Source: Vibrio campbellii CAIM 519 = NBRC 15631 = ATCC 25920 (GTDB lineage: Bacteria > Pseudomonadota > Gammaproteobacteria > Enterobacterales > Vibrionaceae). Taken from it: a stretch of 64,000 nucleotides of DNA. The stretch lies in contig NZ_CP015863.1 of the NCBI RefSeq assembly GCF_002163755.1, positions 496,001 to 560,000 on the forward strand, in the 5' to 3' direction. Positions 8,037 to 17,178 of this stretch are shown piece after piece; the stretch's first letter is position 1, and each line of letters begins with the position of its first letter. The translations under genes and the position numbers were made by a program. A model generated the notes under the pieces. That model worked only from the letters and a program-made list of their open reading frames with translations, was not told where the DNA came from and ran no database searches.

Positions 8037-10325
8037 ATGTCTACAGAAATTACTTACGATGGCGTTGAACAGTTGCCAATGCGCAAGTTCACCGAAGACG
8101 CTTATCTGAACTACTCGATGTACGTAATCATGGACCGCGCATTGCCATACATTGGCGATGGTTTGAAGCCGGTTCAACGACGTATCATTTACGCAATGTC
8201 GGAGCTTGGTCTTTCGGCATCAGCGAAATACAAAAAATCAGCACGTACCGTTGGTGACGTACTGGGTAAATACCACCCGCATGGTGACTCTGCGTGTTAC
8301 GAAGCGATGGTATTGATGGCACAGCCATTCTCTTACCGTTATCCATTGGTTGACGGTCAAGGTAACTGGGGTGCGCCAGACGATCCAAAATCATTCGCGG
8401 CAATGCGTTATACCGAAGCAAAACTGTCTAAGTTTGCCGAAGTTCTGCTGGGCGAATTAGGTCAGGGTACGGTTGAATGGCAACCTAACTTTGATGGCAC
8501 GATGAAAGAGCCACAAATGTTGCCTGCACGTTTACCTCATATCCTGCTAAACGGCGTAACTGGTATCGCAGTTGGTATGGCGACGGATATTCCGCCTCAC
8601 AACGTTCGTGAAGTGGCGGATGCAACCATCCATTTGATCGACAACCCGAAAGCGGAACTGCCAGATGTGATGCAGTTCGTTAAAGGCCCAGACTACCCGA
8701 CAGAAGCAGAAATCATTTCGCCGCAAACGGATATCGAGAAGATTTACCGTAACGGTCGCGGCAGCATCAAGATGCGCGCGGTATGGCACAAAGAAGGCTC
8801 AGATATCGTGATCACTTCTCTGCCACACCAAGTATCAGGTGCGAAACTGCTTGAGCAAATCGCAAACCAAATGCGCGCTAAGAAGCTGCCAATGGTTGAC
8901 GACCTTCGCGATGAATCGGATCACGAGAACCCAACGCGTATCGTTGTGGTTCCTAAGTCAAACCGCGTAGATTGCGATCTGTTGATGAACCACTTGTTCG
9001 CTTCAACCGATCTTGAGCGCAGCTACCGCGTTAACTTGAACATGATTGGTTTGGATAACCGTCCTCAAGTTAAAGGTCTGGTTCAAATTCTGTCTGAGTG
9101 GATCGAGTTCCGTCGCACGACTGTACGTCGCCGTCTACAACACCGCCTAGACAAAGTAATGGCTCGTCTACACATCTTGGAAGGTTTGTTGGTTGCTTAC
9201 CTCAACCTAGATGAAGTGATTGAGATCATTCGTACTGAAGACGATCCAAAAGCAGTGCTGATGGAACGCTTTGGTATTACCGATATCCAAGCGGATGCAA
9301 TTCTAGATACCAAACTTCGTCACCTAGCCAAACTAGAAGAGATGAAGATCCGTGGTGAGCAAGACGAGCTAGAGAAAGAGCGTGATAAGCTAGAACAGCT
9401 ACTAGGTTCTGAGCGTCGTCTAAACACACTACTGAAGAAAGAAATCAAAGCAGACGCAGAGAAGTACGGCGATGATCGTCGTTCTCCAATGGTTGAACGT
9501 GCAGAAGCAAAAGCGCTGACTGAACGCGACCTAGTACCAAGCGAGCCAATCACGGTTGTGCTTTCTGAGAAAGGTTGGATTCGTCACGCGAAAGGTCACG
9601 ATGTGGATGCAGAAGGCTTGAGCTACAAGTCTGGTGATAAATACCTAGCGCATGCGCGCGGTAAGAGTAACCAGCAAGCGGTATTCTTTGGCAGTGATGG
9701 CCGAAGCTACTCACTTGAGTCGCATTCATTACCGTCAGCACGAAGCCAAGGTGAACCGATTACTGGTCGCTTGAATATCACTGCGGGCAGCAATATTCGC
9801 CAAGTGATCATGGGTGAAGAAGAGCAGTTATGGCTGGTGGGTTCTGACGCGGGTTACGGCTTTGTATGTAAAGGCTCAGACTTGTTATCGAAGAACCGCA
9901 GCGGTAAAGCATTGGTGACGCTACCTGCAAACTCTGAGGTGATGACACCGAAGACGATTGCTGATTTGGATTCGGATGAAATTCTCGCGATTACCAACCA
10001 AGGTCGCATGTTGTTGTTCCCAATTAAAGACCTACCGCAATTGGCGAAAGGTAAGGGTAACAAGATCATCAACATTCCAGCGGCGAAGGCGAAAGAGCGT
10101 GAAGAGGTGCTTTCTCACTTGATGGCTCTGCCACAAGGCGCGTCTCTAACCTTGTATGCAGGTAAGCGTAAACTAGGCTTGAAACCTGCTGACCTTGAGA
10201 ACTTCCGTGGTGAACGTGGACGCCGAGGTAGCTTACTACCACGTGGTTTACAACGCGTAACACGAATTGAAATTGAGATGGGCGGAAGCGCAGAAGTTTT
10301 AGAAGAACCAAGCGACAGCGAATAG
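8037..10325 (+). CDS. parC: DNA topoisomerase IV subunit A (ParC)
   Basis: DNA breakage and reunion subunit of topoisomerase IV. It starts 3 nt after parE. The winged-helix domain contains HPHGDSACYEAM and the catalytic Tyr125 in AAMRYTEAKLS. In the quinolone-resistance-determining region Ser85 and Glu89 are the residues normally linked to susceptibility, so no ParC resistance change is seen at these two sites. A coiled coil follows (about 440-480, rich in EEMKIRGEQDELEKE), then the C-terminal DNA-wrapping repeats. Length 762 aa fits ParC (about 750) rather than GyrA (about 875). Confidence 0.97.
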   Translation: MSTEITYDGVEQLPMRKFTEDAYLNYSMYVIMDRALPYIGDGLKPVQRRIIYAMSELGLSASAKYKKSARTVGDVLGKYHPHGDSACYEAMVLMAQPFSYRYPLVDGQGNWGAPDDPKSFAAMRYTEAKLSKFAEVLLGELGQGTVEWQPNFDGTMKEPQMLPARLPHILLNGVTGIAVGMATDIPPHNVREVADATIHLIDNPKAELPDVMQFVKGPDYPTEAEIISPQTDIEKIYRNGRGSIKMRAVWHKEGSDIVITSLPHQVSGAKLLEQIANQMRAKKLPMVDDLRDESDHENPTRIVVVPKSNRVDCDLLMNHLFASTDLERSYRVNLNMIGLDNRPQVKGLVQILSEWIEFRRTTVRRRLQHRLDKVMARLHILEGLLVAYLNLDEVIEIIRTEDDPKAVLMERFGITDIQADAILDTKLRHLAKLEEMKIRGEQDELEKERDKLEQLLGSERRLNTLLKKEIKADAEKYGDDRRSPMVERAEAKALTERDLVPSEPITVVLSEKGWIRHAKGHDVDAEGLSYKSGDKYLAHARGKSNQQAVFFGSDGRSYSLESHSLPSARSQGEPITGRLNITAGSNIRQVIMGEEEQLWLVGSDAGYGFVCKGSDLLSKNRSGKALVTLPANSEVMTPKTIADLDSDEILAITNQGRMLLFPIKDLPQLAKGKGNKIINIPAAKAKEREEVLSHLMALPQGASLTLYAGKRKLGLKPADLENFRGERGRRGSLLPRGLQRVTRIEIEMGGSAEVLEEPSDSE

Positions 10326-10334
10326 CGCACAAAC

Positions 10335-10365
10335 AAAAATCCCAGCCAATGGCTGGGATTTTTTT
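10335..10365. terminator. Bidirectional terminator between parC and degS
   Basis: Perfect ATCCCAGCC-aat-GGCTGGGAT stem flanked by A-run and T-run. It serves parC on the plus strand and overlaps the degS stop region on the minus strand. Confidence 0.9.
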
Positions 10366-11431
10366 ATGCTTCTTGTTTGTCTTCGGCGATGGTGACTTTT
10401 AAGTTCATTTCTTTACCCTTGCGGATAATGCCAACATCGACGGAGGTGCCCGGACGTAGGTCAGTGACGATGTCCATCACGCTTTGGCGTCCTTGAACTT
10501 TCGTACCGTTAATACTGATGATGATGTCTTGTTTCTCAAAACCGGCATCACTCGCAGGACCATTCGGGTCAATGCCTAACACCACGATGCCACCAATGTG
10601 TTCGTTACCTAACAAGCGAGCAGTTACCGCATTAATATCTTGCCCATCAATACCAATGTAGCCTCGGATTACACGACCATCTGCGATGATTTTCTGCATG
10701 ATCTTGTTTGCTAGAGGGGCTGGAATTGCAAAGGAGATGCCGTAGGTCTCAAGGTCTGTCGCCTGTTGGAATGAAGCCGTATTTATGCCTACCAATTCAC
10801 CTTGCGTGTTGACCAAAGCACCACCCGAGTTACCTTCGTTGATTGCTGCATCGGTTTGGATAAAGGCTTGGCGACCGTCACTGATAGACGAACGACCAGT
10901 TGCGGAGATAATTCCGAAGGTGGTGGTTTGACCTAAATTGTACGGGTTGCCAATTGCTAGGACGACATCACCAACTCGAGGTTTGTATTCTGGATTGAGT
11001 GGGATAACAGGAAGGTTAGAACCTTCGACACGTAGGATCGCAATGTCCGTACGCTTATCAGTACCAACCAATTGAGCTGCAGCGACGCGGCCATCTTGTA
11101 GCGCAACCACGATTTGGTCAGCTTGAGCCACTACGTGGTAGTTAGTAATGATGTAGCCTTTTTCGCTAACAATAACGCCAGAGCCCAAGCCTTGAGTTGA
11201 AAGCTTGCTGCGGTCATTTTCCACATACTTACGGCTGTAGATATTCACTACCGCGGGCGCTGCCTTTCTTACCGCTTGGTTAAAAGACACCTCGAGTGAC
11301 GCGATGTTGCTTGGTTGTGGATCAACAAGCGCGGTTGGGATGACATTGCTGCGCAAAGATGGAACGGCGAGTAATACAATGACGGCAGTTGCTAAGCCTA
11401 AAAAGACAGAACGTAACAAAAAGCTAAGCAT
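10364..11431 (-). CDS. degS: Inner-membrane site-1 protease DegS
   Basis: Membrane-anchored periplasmic serine protease that senses misfolded porins and makes the first cut in the anti-sigma factor RseA, activating sigma-E. The 355-aa sequence has one N-terminal membrane helix (about residues 5-23), a trypsin-like domain with His99 (TNYHVV), Asp129 (RTDIAIL) and Ser202 (GNSGGAL), and a single PDZ domain (about 250-345). One PDZ plus an uncleaved anchor distinguishes it from DegQ and DegP. It lies downstream of degQ in the same orientation, with a terminator-like hairpin and about 200 nt between them, so it may have its own promoter. Confidence 0.95.
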   Translation of the reverse strand: MLSFLLRSVFLGLATAVIVLLAVPSLRSNVIPTALVDPQPSNIASLEVSFNQAVRKAAPAVVNIYSRKYVENDRSKLSTQGLGSGVIVSEKGYIITNYHVVAQADQIVVALQDGRVAAAQLVGTDKRTDIAILRVEGSNLPVIPLNPEYKPRVGDVVLAIGNPYNLGQTTTFGIISATGRSSISDGRQAFIQTDAAINEGNSGGALVNTQGELVGINTASFQQATDLETYGISFAIPAPLANKIMQKIIADGRVIRGYIGIDGQDINAVTARLLGNEHIGGIVVLGIDPNGPASDAGFEKQDIIISINGTKVQGRQSVMDIVTDLRPGTSVDVGIIRKGKEMNLKVTIAEDKQEA

Positions 11432-11498
11432 AACCTCTCCATAATTGAGCGCCCAATTGGCATAGAAAACTGAAGGATAGCATTACATTTAAAAATAA

Positions 11499-11535
11499 CA
11501 AAAGGGCAAGACGTGATCGTCCTGCCCTTTTAAAA
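11499..11535 (-). terminator. Terminator of degQ
   Basis: AAAGGGCAGGACGATCACGTCTTGCCC-type stem, read on the minus strand, followed by TTTTGTTATTTTT. The hairpin is nearly symmetric and could act in both directions. It lies between degQ and degS. Confidence 0.75.
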
Positions 11536-11635
11536 AACCATGACATAAGTAAAGCATTCGAGTGTCATCACGAATTAAATGACGGACGCCATTCCTTCGC
11601 TTCTGTTTGTGTGATTGGCTTATCACTTAGCCCAG

Positions 11636-13003
11636 TTAACGGATAACCAAGTAAACCGTGCGATCACCACGTTGAACATTGATTGCCAGCACACCTTTGT
11701 GCTTTTCAACAATCGCACGCAGTTCGGCAAGGTTCTTCACGCGTTTACGGTTCACACCAATAATGATGTCATCTTGTGCTAGCTGGTATTGAGCTGCAGG
11801 AGAGTTCTCCGCAACGCTAGTGACCTTCACACCTTGGATCTTGTCACTTGGCGTGGTGTTACTTAGCTCTGCACCTTTTAGGCCTTCATGCAGTGTTTCC
11901 GCTTTCGCTTTCACATTCGTTGATTCACCTAACGTTACATCGAAAGATTTTTGCTTACCATCGCGGATCACTCCAAGTGTGATTTTTTTACCAGCACCAA
12001 GCGTTGCGACTTTTGCACGAAGCTCAGAGAAGGTATCAATCGCTTTACCGTTCACAGAAACAATCACGTCACCTGCTTTCAGGCCTGCTTTATCTGCCGC
12101 GCTGTCGGGTACCACTTGGCTGACGAAAGCGCCTTTGCTTGACTCATAACCCAGTGCTTCAGCAAGCTCTGAGGTTACTTCGCCCCCTTGAACACCGAGC
12201 ATGCCGCGTTTCACTTCACCGAACTCTAAGATCTGATCGGTTAAGTTCTTCATCATGTTGGACGGAATTGCAAAACCAATACCCACGTTACCGCCATTTG
12301 GACCAAGAATTGCCGTGTTGATGCCGATCAGTTCACCGTTGAGGTTAACCAAAGCGCCGCCTGAGTTACCGCTGTTAATTGCGGCATCGGTCTGGATGAA
12401 GTTTTCAAAGTTCTCGACGTTCAAGCCGCTTCGACCAAGTGCCGATACAATACCGGATGTGACCGTTTGGCCTAAACCAAATGGGTTACCGATAGCCACA
12501 GTAAAGTCACCTACACGCAGAGAGTCTGAATCAGCGACTTTAATTTGTGTTAGGTCTTTGGCTTTTTCGAGTTTAAGCAGCGCGATATCTGACATCTCAT
12601 CGCCACCGACTAATTCAGCGTCATACTCGCGACCATCGTACAAGCGGACACGAATTTCATCCGCGCCTTTAATCACGTGGTAGTTTGTGACGATTTGGCC
12701 TTTTTTCGCATCAATGATGACACCAGAACCTAAACCTCTAAATGGGCGCTCTCGGGTCTGCTCTGTTGGGAATTCAGGGCCAAAGAAGAACTGAAACTGC
12801 TCCGGGATACGGCTGGTTTGCACTTGTTTCCCTTCCACCGCAATGCTCACAACTGCAGGGGTGACCTTTTCGAGCATAGGGGCAAGACTAGGTAACTGTT
12901 CCCCATCCACACTAAGCGGAAGTGCCGCGGTTGCGGTAACTGGGGTGATGATTGAACCCAAGCTTAAAGAAAGAACGGTTAACGCAAGCAATGGCTTTTT
13001 CAT
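11636..13003 (-). CDS. degQ: Periplasmic serine endoprotease DegQ/DegP family
   Basis: Soluble periplasmic protease and chaperone that degrades or holds unfolded envelope proteins. An upstream in-frame ATG at 13036 exists, but the ATG at 13003 is preferred: it has AGAGGAG eight bases upstream and begins a clear signal peptide (MKKPLLALTV...ATAA). From that start the triad is His109 (TNYHVI), Asp139 (MSDIALL) and Ser214 (GNSGGAL), followed by two PDZ domains (about 255-345 and 370-455). Length 455 aa suits DegQ. The LA-loop is short (IPEQFQFFFGPEFP), favouring DegQ over DegP, though the two are hard to separate by reading. It pairs with the downstream degS. Confidence 0.92.
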   Translation of the reverse strand: MKKPLLALTVLSLSLGSIITPVTATAALPLSVDGEQLPSLAPMLEKVTPAVVSIAVEGKQVQTSRIPEQFQFFFGPEFPTEQTRERPFRGLGSGVIIDAKKGQIVTNYHVIKGADEIRVRLYDGREYDAELVGGDEMSDIALLKLEKAKDLTQIKVADSDSLRVGDFTVAIGNPFGLGQTVTSGIVSALGRSGLNVENFENFIQTDAAINSGNSGGALVNLNGELIGINTAILGPNGGNVGIGFAIPSNMMKNLTDQILEFGEVKRGMLGVQGGEVTSELAEALGYESSKGAFVSQVVPDSAADKAGLKAGDVIVSVNGKAIDTFSELRAKVATLGAGKKITLGVIRDGKQKSFDVTLGESTNVKAKAETLHEGLKGAELSNTTPSDKIQGVKVTSVAENSPAAQYQLAQDDIIIGVNRKRVKNLAELRAIVEKHKGVLAINVQRGDRTVYLVIR

Positions 13004-13205
13004 CAAATAACTCCTCTTGAAAAACAGGTCTGCCAAAAAGAAACATCCTAAACATTAATTATGTATGTATTAATTAGGACAATCGAAACGGGGTGGCAGG
13101 TCACTGAAAGTTAGAGATGAGTTGCTTAAGAAAAGTTCAAAAAGGGTCAATACAAATTGATAAGAAATGCGTATGTATTGACCCAGTTAGGCAGGAAAAG
13201 GGGGA

Positions 13206-13649
13206 TTAAGACGCTTTAGCAGTGACAGCTTCTGGTGCGTCGATGATTTCTTTTTCCTGATCCTTCAAAAGACCGGTTGCGCCGTTGGCATAGTCTTTCG
13301 GTTGTTCGCTGACGTCTGACTGGTCTTCTTCGATCGATTCAGTCGACATTGCTGTCTTCTTATCAAACGGATTATCTTGCTCAGGCAAGTTGGGTAGAAG
13401 TTCTGAAGACGTTTTCGCCATATGCTGGTATAGCTTAGTGTAATCTTTACCCAAGGTATCCAACATTTCTGCAGTTTGTGCAAAGTGATCGACGAGCTCT
13501 TGACGTTGTTGCTCTAGTTCAAATTTGGCTGCTTCGAGTTCTTTTTGCACAGACTTTTGTTTTTTGTATTCGGGGGTGGTTAGTCGACTAATGACTACGC
13601 CAACGATTGTACCGACCAGTAAACCCACAATGGCATAAATCCAAGGCAT
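13206..13649 (-). CDS. zapG: Z-ring associated protein ZapG (YhcB, DUF1043)
   Basis: Inner-membrane protein linked to cell division and envelope shape in E. coli (YhcB, renamed ZapG). The 147-aa sequence has a single N-terminal membrane helix (MPWIYAIVGLLVGTIVGVVI), then a long charged coiled coil (about residues 30-90) containing the family-typical LEQQRQELVDHFAQTAEML and DYTKLYQHMA. The C-terminus is acidic and low in complexity. It lies upstream of degQ on the same strand and is divergent from zapE, as in E. coli where yhcB adjoins degQ-degS. Confidence 0.9.
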   Translation of the reverse strand: MPWIYAIVGLLVGTIVGVVISRLTTPEYKKQKSVQKELEAAKFELEQQRQELVDHFAQTAEMLDTLGKDYTKLYQHMAKTSSELLPNLPEQDNPFDKKTAMSTESIEEDQSDVSEQPKDYANGATGLLKDQEKEIIDAPEAVTAKAS

Positions 13650-13846
13650 AACTGCTCCTTATAGTTGTTTTAACAAGTCTTTTACTACTTAGTTACACGC
13701 GGTGCTTGTCCATGTTACTATGGCTTGAACAGCCGATAAAGAAAAATAGCGGTATGTTTTCGGGGACTGATATCCACTTCTCTCTATTCTCAAAGCTGTC
13801 CCCGAGGTGACAAATTTTCTCTGTACCTCTGATACGACTCAATGCC

Positions 13847-14950
13847 ATGACACCATTACAACGATACCAACAAGACATAGCAGAGCATGGATTCCAGCGT
13901 GATGAAGCCCAATATAACGCTGTCGTTGCTTTAGATAAACTCTACCATGCGATTGCAGAATTTCAGTCTGCACCTATTCCACAGCTTAGCACTTGGCAGA
14001 AACTTCTCGGTAAAAAGCCAGAAATGCCAGAGCCGCCAAAAGGGTTATATTTTTGGGGCGGAGTAGGGCGAGGTAAAACCTATTTAATGGATGCGTTTTT
14101 TGATGCTTTGCCGACGGAAAAAAAGATGCGAGTGCATTTTCACCGTTTTATGTATCGTGTGCACGATGAGCTCAAACGCCTTGGAGAAGTGGAAAATCCG
14201 CTCTCGAAAATCGCTGATTTATTCAAAAAAGAGGCGGATATTGTCTGTTTCGACGAGTTCTTTGTTTCGGATATTACCGATGCGATGATCTTGGCGACTT
14301 TGCTGCAAGAAATGTTTAAGCGCCAAATGATTTTGGTCGCAACCTCCAACATTGAGCCAGAAAACCTGTACCGTAATGGCTTGCAACGAGCCCGTTTCTT
14401 ACCCGCGATAAATATGATCGTTCAGCGCTGTGATGTGCTCAATGTCGACAGTGGGGTGGATTACCGTTTACGCACTCTGCAACAAGCGGAAATCTATCAT
14501 TACCCGCTGGATGAACGAGCCTCCGTCAACCTTAATAACTATTACCACCAACTGATTGGTGAAAGAAAAGTTGCAGCAAGCAGCATTGAAATTAACCATC
14601 GCGAAGTGGCGGTGATTGAAGCTAGTGATGGCGTGCTACATGCTTCTTTTGAGCAACTATGCCAAACGCCCCGTAGTCAGAATGACTATATTGAATTATC
14701 TCGTATCTACCACACGGTATTGCTGGCAGACGTAAAGCAGATGGATCGTAAGATAGATGATGCCGCGCGACGCTTTATTGCGTTGGTGGACGAGTTCTAC
14801 GAGCGTAACGTCAAACTGATTATTTCTGCAGAAGTGGCGATGGAATCCCTTTATACGCAAGGGCAGTTGGAATTTGAGTTTAAACGTTGTCTGTCTCGAT
14901 TGACCGAGATGCAAAGCCACGAATACCTCGCTAGAGAGCATCTGGCGTAA
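13847..14950 (+). CDS. zapE: Cell division ATPase ZapE (AFG1-like)
   Basis: AFG1-family ATPase that associates with the Z-ring during constriction and destabilises FtsZ polymers in E. coli. The 367-aa protein carries a Walker A motif GGVGRGKT at residues 71-78, HFHRFMYRVHDEL, a Walker B region IVCFDEFFVSD, and the sensor region ATSNIEPENLYRNGLQR. These are in family order and length. It is divergent from zapG across about 200 nt. The next genes, rplM-rpsI, have their own promoter, so zapE is probably monocistronic. Confidence 0.94.
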   Translation: MTPLQRYQQDIAEHGFQRDEAQYNAVVALDKLYHAIAEFQSAPIPQLSTWQKLLGKKPEMPEPPKGLYFWGGVGRGKTYLMDAFFDALPTEKKMRVHFHRFMYRVHDELKRLGEVENPLSKIADLFKKEADIVCFDEFFVSDITDAMILATLLQEMFKRQMILVATSNIEPENLYRNGLQRARFLPAINMIVQRCDVLNVDSGVDYRLRTLQQAEIYHYPLDERASVNLNNYYHQLIGERKVAASSIEINHREVAVIEASDGVLHASFEQLCQTPRSQNDYIELSRIYHTVLLADVKQMDRKIDDAARRFIALVDEFYERNVKLIISAEVAMESLYTQGQLEFEFKRCLSRLTEMQSHEYLAREHLA

Positions 14951-15032
14951 AAATCAGCAACTCATCTTAAAAAAGTGAAGAAAAAATTCGTGATTTAACG
15001 CAAAAAAAGGTGATTTTTTCTTCGCTCTTCTC

Positions 15033-15038
15033 TATAAT
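15033..15038 (+). promoter_or_regulatory. Candidate -10 element of the rplM-rpsI promoter
   Basis: Perfect TATAAT about 165 nt before rplM. The -35 is weak (GTGATT or TGATTT at 15010-15016), as is common where a promoter relies on upstream A/T tracts; A-runs are present at 14969-15008. Confidence 0.45.
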
Positions 15039-15044
15039 CCTGCG

Positions 15045-15203
15045 ACCCACCGTTACTGCAGACCTGATTATCGAAGTTATTTCGACATAGAAGGTCGAGA
15101 GAACCAACGACTCGAAGGGGTGATGACTGGGCTCTTAGACAGTGTGGGAGCACTATTGGGTGTTCCTTAAAGTTTAAATTTTAATTAACGGGTTATTATT
15201 AGC
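15045..15203 (+). promoter_or_regulatory. rplM 5' leader, candidate ribosomal-protein autoregulatory region
   Basis: About 155 nt of untranslated leader. The clearest fold is GGAGCAC (15147-15153) with GTGTTCC (15160-15166) around a 6-nt loop, just before an A/T-rich stretch and the start codon. In E. coli, L13 represses its own operon at the translational level. That this leader does the same is inference. Confidence 0.35.
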
Positions 15204-15632
15204 ATGAAAACTTTCGTTGCTAAACCAGAAACTGTAAAACGCGACTGGTACGTTGTAGACGCAGAGGGTAAAACTCTTGGTCGTCTAGCAAGTGAAATTG
15301 CATCTCGCCTACGTGGCAAACACAAAGCTGAATACACTCCTCACGTTGACACTGGTGATTACATCATCGTTATCAACGCTGAGAAAGTTGCTGTAACTGG
15401 TAACAAAGCTAAGAACAAAGTGTACTACCGTCACTCTGAATTCCCAGGTGGTCTAAAATCTATCACTTTTGAAAAGCTGATCGATCGTAAACCTGAGATG
15501 GCTCTTGAGCTTGCAGTTAAAGGCATGCTTCCACGTGGTCCTCTAGGCCGTGCTATGTACCGTAAGCTTAAAGTTTACGCGGGCGCTGAGCACAACCATG
15601 TTGCTCAACAACCACAAGTACTAGACATCTAA
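15204..15632 (+). CDS. rplM: 50S ribosomal protein L13
   Basis: Large-subunit ribosomal protein that binds 23S rRNA early in assembly. Length 142 aa equals the usual size. Family segments are intact: GKTLGRLASEIA near residue 25, HVDTGDYIIVINAEKV near residue 48, YYRHSEFPGGLK near residue 73 and MLPRGPLGRAMYRKLKVYAG near residue 110. It is first in the two-gene rplM-rpsI operon, 15 nt before rpsI. Codon use is strongly biased, as expected for a highly expressed gene. Confidence 0.98.
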   Translation: MKTFVAKPETVKRDWYVVDAEGKTLGRLASEIASRLRGKHKAEYTPHVDTGDYIIVINAEKVAVTGNKAKNKVYYRHSEFPGGLKSITFEKLIDRKPEMALELAVKGMLPRGPLGRAMYRKLKVYAGAEHNHVAQQPQVLDI

Positions 15633-15647
15633 TTGGGGATTTCGAAA

Positions 15648-16040
15648 ATGGCAGAGAATCAATACTACGGCACTGGCCGTCGCAAAAGCTCAGCTGCGCG
15701 TGTTTTCATCAAACCAGGCAGCGGCAACATCGTAATCAACAAGCGTAGCCTTGATGAGTACTTCGGTCGTCCAACTTCTCGCATGGTTGTTAAACAACCT
15801 CTTGAGCTAGTTGAACTAACTGAGAAGCTAGACCTATACGTTACTGTTAAAGGTGGCGGTATTTCTGGTCAAGCAGGTGCTATCCGTCACGGTATCACTC
15901 GCGCTCTTATGGAATACGATGAGTCTCTACGTCCTACTCTACGTGCAGCTGGTTACGTTACTCGTGACGCTCGTTGCGTTGAACGTAAGAAAGTTGGTCT
16001 ACGTAAAGCACGTCGTCGTCCACAGTTCTCTAAGCGTTAA
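15648..16040 (+). CDS. rpsI: 30S ribosomal protein S9
   Basis: Small-subunit protein whose C-terminal tail reaches toward the P-site tRNA. The open frame extends upstream to 15633, but the ATG at 15648 (MAENQYYGTGRRKSSAARVF) is the family start and has GGGGAT upstream. This gives the usual 130 aa. The C-terminus LRKARRRPQFSKR is the conserved basic tail ending in Lys-Arg. It is co-transcribed with rplM and followed by a strong terminator. Confidence 0.98.
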   Translation: MAENQYYGTGRRKSSAARVFIKPGSGNIVINKRSLDEYFGRPTSRMVVKQPLELVELTEKLDLYVTVKGGGISGQAGAIRHGITRALMEYDESLRPTLRAAGYVTRDARCVERKKVGLRKARRRPQFSKR

Positions 16041-16093
16041 TTTCCTCTTATCGGAAATTATGCTGGTCCAGAGTTACTCTGGATACTGTGTAC

Positions 16094-16127
16094 CAAAGCT
16101 CGGCTATATGCCGAGCTTTTTGTTTTT
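16094..16127 (+). terminator. Terminator of rplM-rpsI
   Basis: AAGCTCGGC-tatat-GCCGAGCTT stem followed by TTTGTTTTT. Confidence 0.9.
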
Positions 16128-16461
16128 CTAAAGCTTGAAAAAGTCCGTTTTTCTTCTCGCGTTTGCTTTCACTTTCTTACTTAATATCCTCGCAACATTT
16201 GAGCGCTTTATCTGCATGTTTTCTGGTTTTATTCGTGCTACAAAACTGAGATAACAAAAGTGGAGAGTACCTTCACATTCTTGAAAGATCTTTCTACGTA
16301 ATTGACTGAAAACAGCCGGAATACAAGGCTTTTTATCCTATTTCTAGCCATTCTTCGTTTCGCTTTCTTGTTACAAATCACATCTATTTTTTATAATTTT
16401 GCCGCTTTTGTGACGGCGTGAGCGATTTGCCTCACAATTGTTACAAAAAGGTAGCTTTATC
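16128..16461. other. Gene-free spacer between rpsI terminator and petA promoter
   Basis: About 330 bp of A/T-rich DNA with no supported gene, repeat or RNA fold that I can see. It presumably includes upstream control sequence for petABC, but I recognise no specific operator. Confidence 0.5.
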
Positions 16462-16490
16462 TTGTCAAAAAGTAGGGTTTTCTTTATCAT
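16462..16490 (+). promoter_or_regulatory. Candidate sigma-70 promoter of petABC
   Basis: TTGTCA (16462-16467), 17-nt spacer, TATCAT (16485-16490), each five of six to consensus with ideal spacing. Inferred start about 16497, giving a leader of about 90 nt. Confidence 0.6.
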
Positions 16491-16587
16491 TTCTCCCAAT
16501 AAATAGAACTAAATTCATTATTTGTTAGCCATGCTCTTATAAGCGGAATAATAACGATCCAAAGGGAGCAAATGGGAGAATGTTTGG

Positions 16588-17178
16588 ATGAGCAACGCGC
16601 CTTTAAATAACGGTCGCAGGCGTTTTCTAACCGCTACAACGGCAGTTGTTGGTGGATTAGGGGCAGCTGCCGTCGCCGTGCCTTTTATCAAATCATGGAA
16701 TCCGAGTGCCAAAGCAAAAGCTGCGGGTGCACCGGTGGAAGTGGATATCAGTAAAATCGAAGCCGGTCAGATGGTTCGTGTTGAGTGGCAAGGTAAGCCT
16801 GTATGGGTTGTACGTCGCACTCAAGAAGTGGTGGATAACCTAAAGAATATCGACGGACAGCTTCGTGACCCACAATCGGAAATGGAACAACAGCCAGTTT
16901 ATGCTCAGAACGAGCATCGTTCGATCAAACCTGAGTATTTCGTGGCAGTTGGCTTCTGTACTCACTTAGGCTGTTCACCAACCTATCTACCTGACACCTT
17001 CTCAGAGCAAGTACAAGGCGTTAAGTCTGGCTTCTTCTGTCCATGTCACGGCTCTAAGTTTGATATGGCTGGTCGAGTGTTCCAAGGTGTTCCTGCACCT
17101 CTGAACCTTGTGGTTCCTAAGCACATGTACTTGAGTGATACGAAGCTCATGATCGGTGTTGATGAGGGAGACGCATAA
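16588..17178 (+). CDS. petA: Ubiquinol-cytochrome c reductase, Rieske iron-sulfur subunit
   Basis: Rieske subunit of the cytochrome bc1 complex; carries electrons from ubiquinol to cytochrome c1 on the periplasmic face. The 196-aa protein starts with a twin-arginine signal anchor (RRRFLT at 10-15, then a hydrophobic helix to about residue 33). The 2Fe-2S ligands are in CTHLGC (Cys124, His126) and CPCHGS (Cys151 or Cys153 pair, His154), with the disulfide cysteines also present. It is first of petA-petB-petC, overlapping the petB ATG by one base. The bc1 complex is a feature that E. coli lacks and vibrios have. Confidence 0.97.
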   Translation: MSNAPLNNGRRRFLTATTAVVGGLGAAAVAVPFIKSWNPSAKAKAAGAPVEVDISKIEAGQMVRVEWQGKPVWVVRRTQEVVDNLKNIDGQLRDPQSEMEQQPVYAQNEHRSIKPEYFVAVGFCTHLGCSPTYLPDTFSEQVQGVKSGFFCPCHGSKFDMAGRVFQGVPAPLNLVVPKHMYLSDTKLMIGVDEGDA

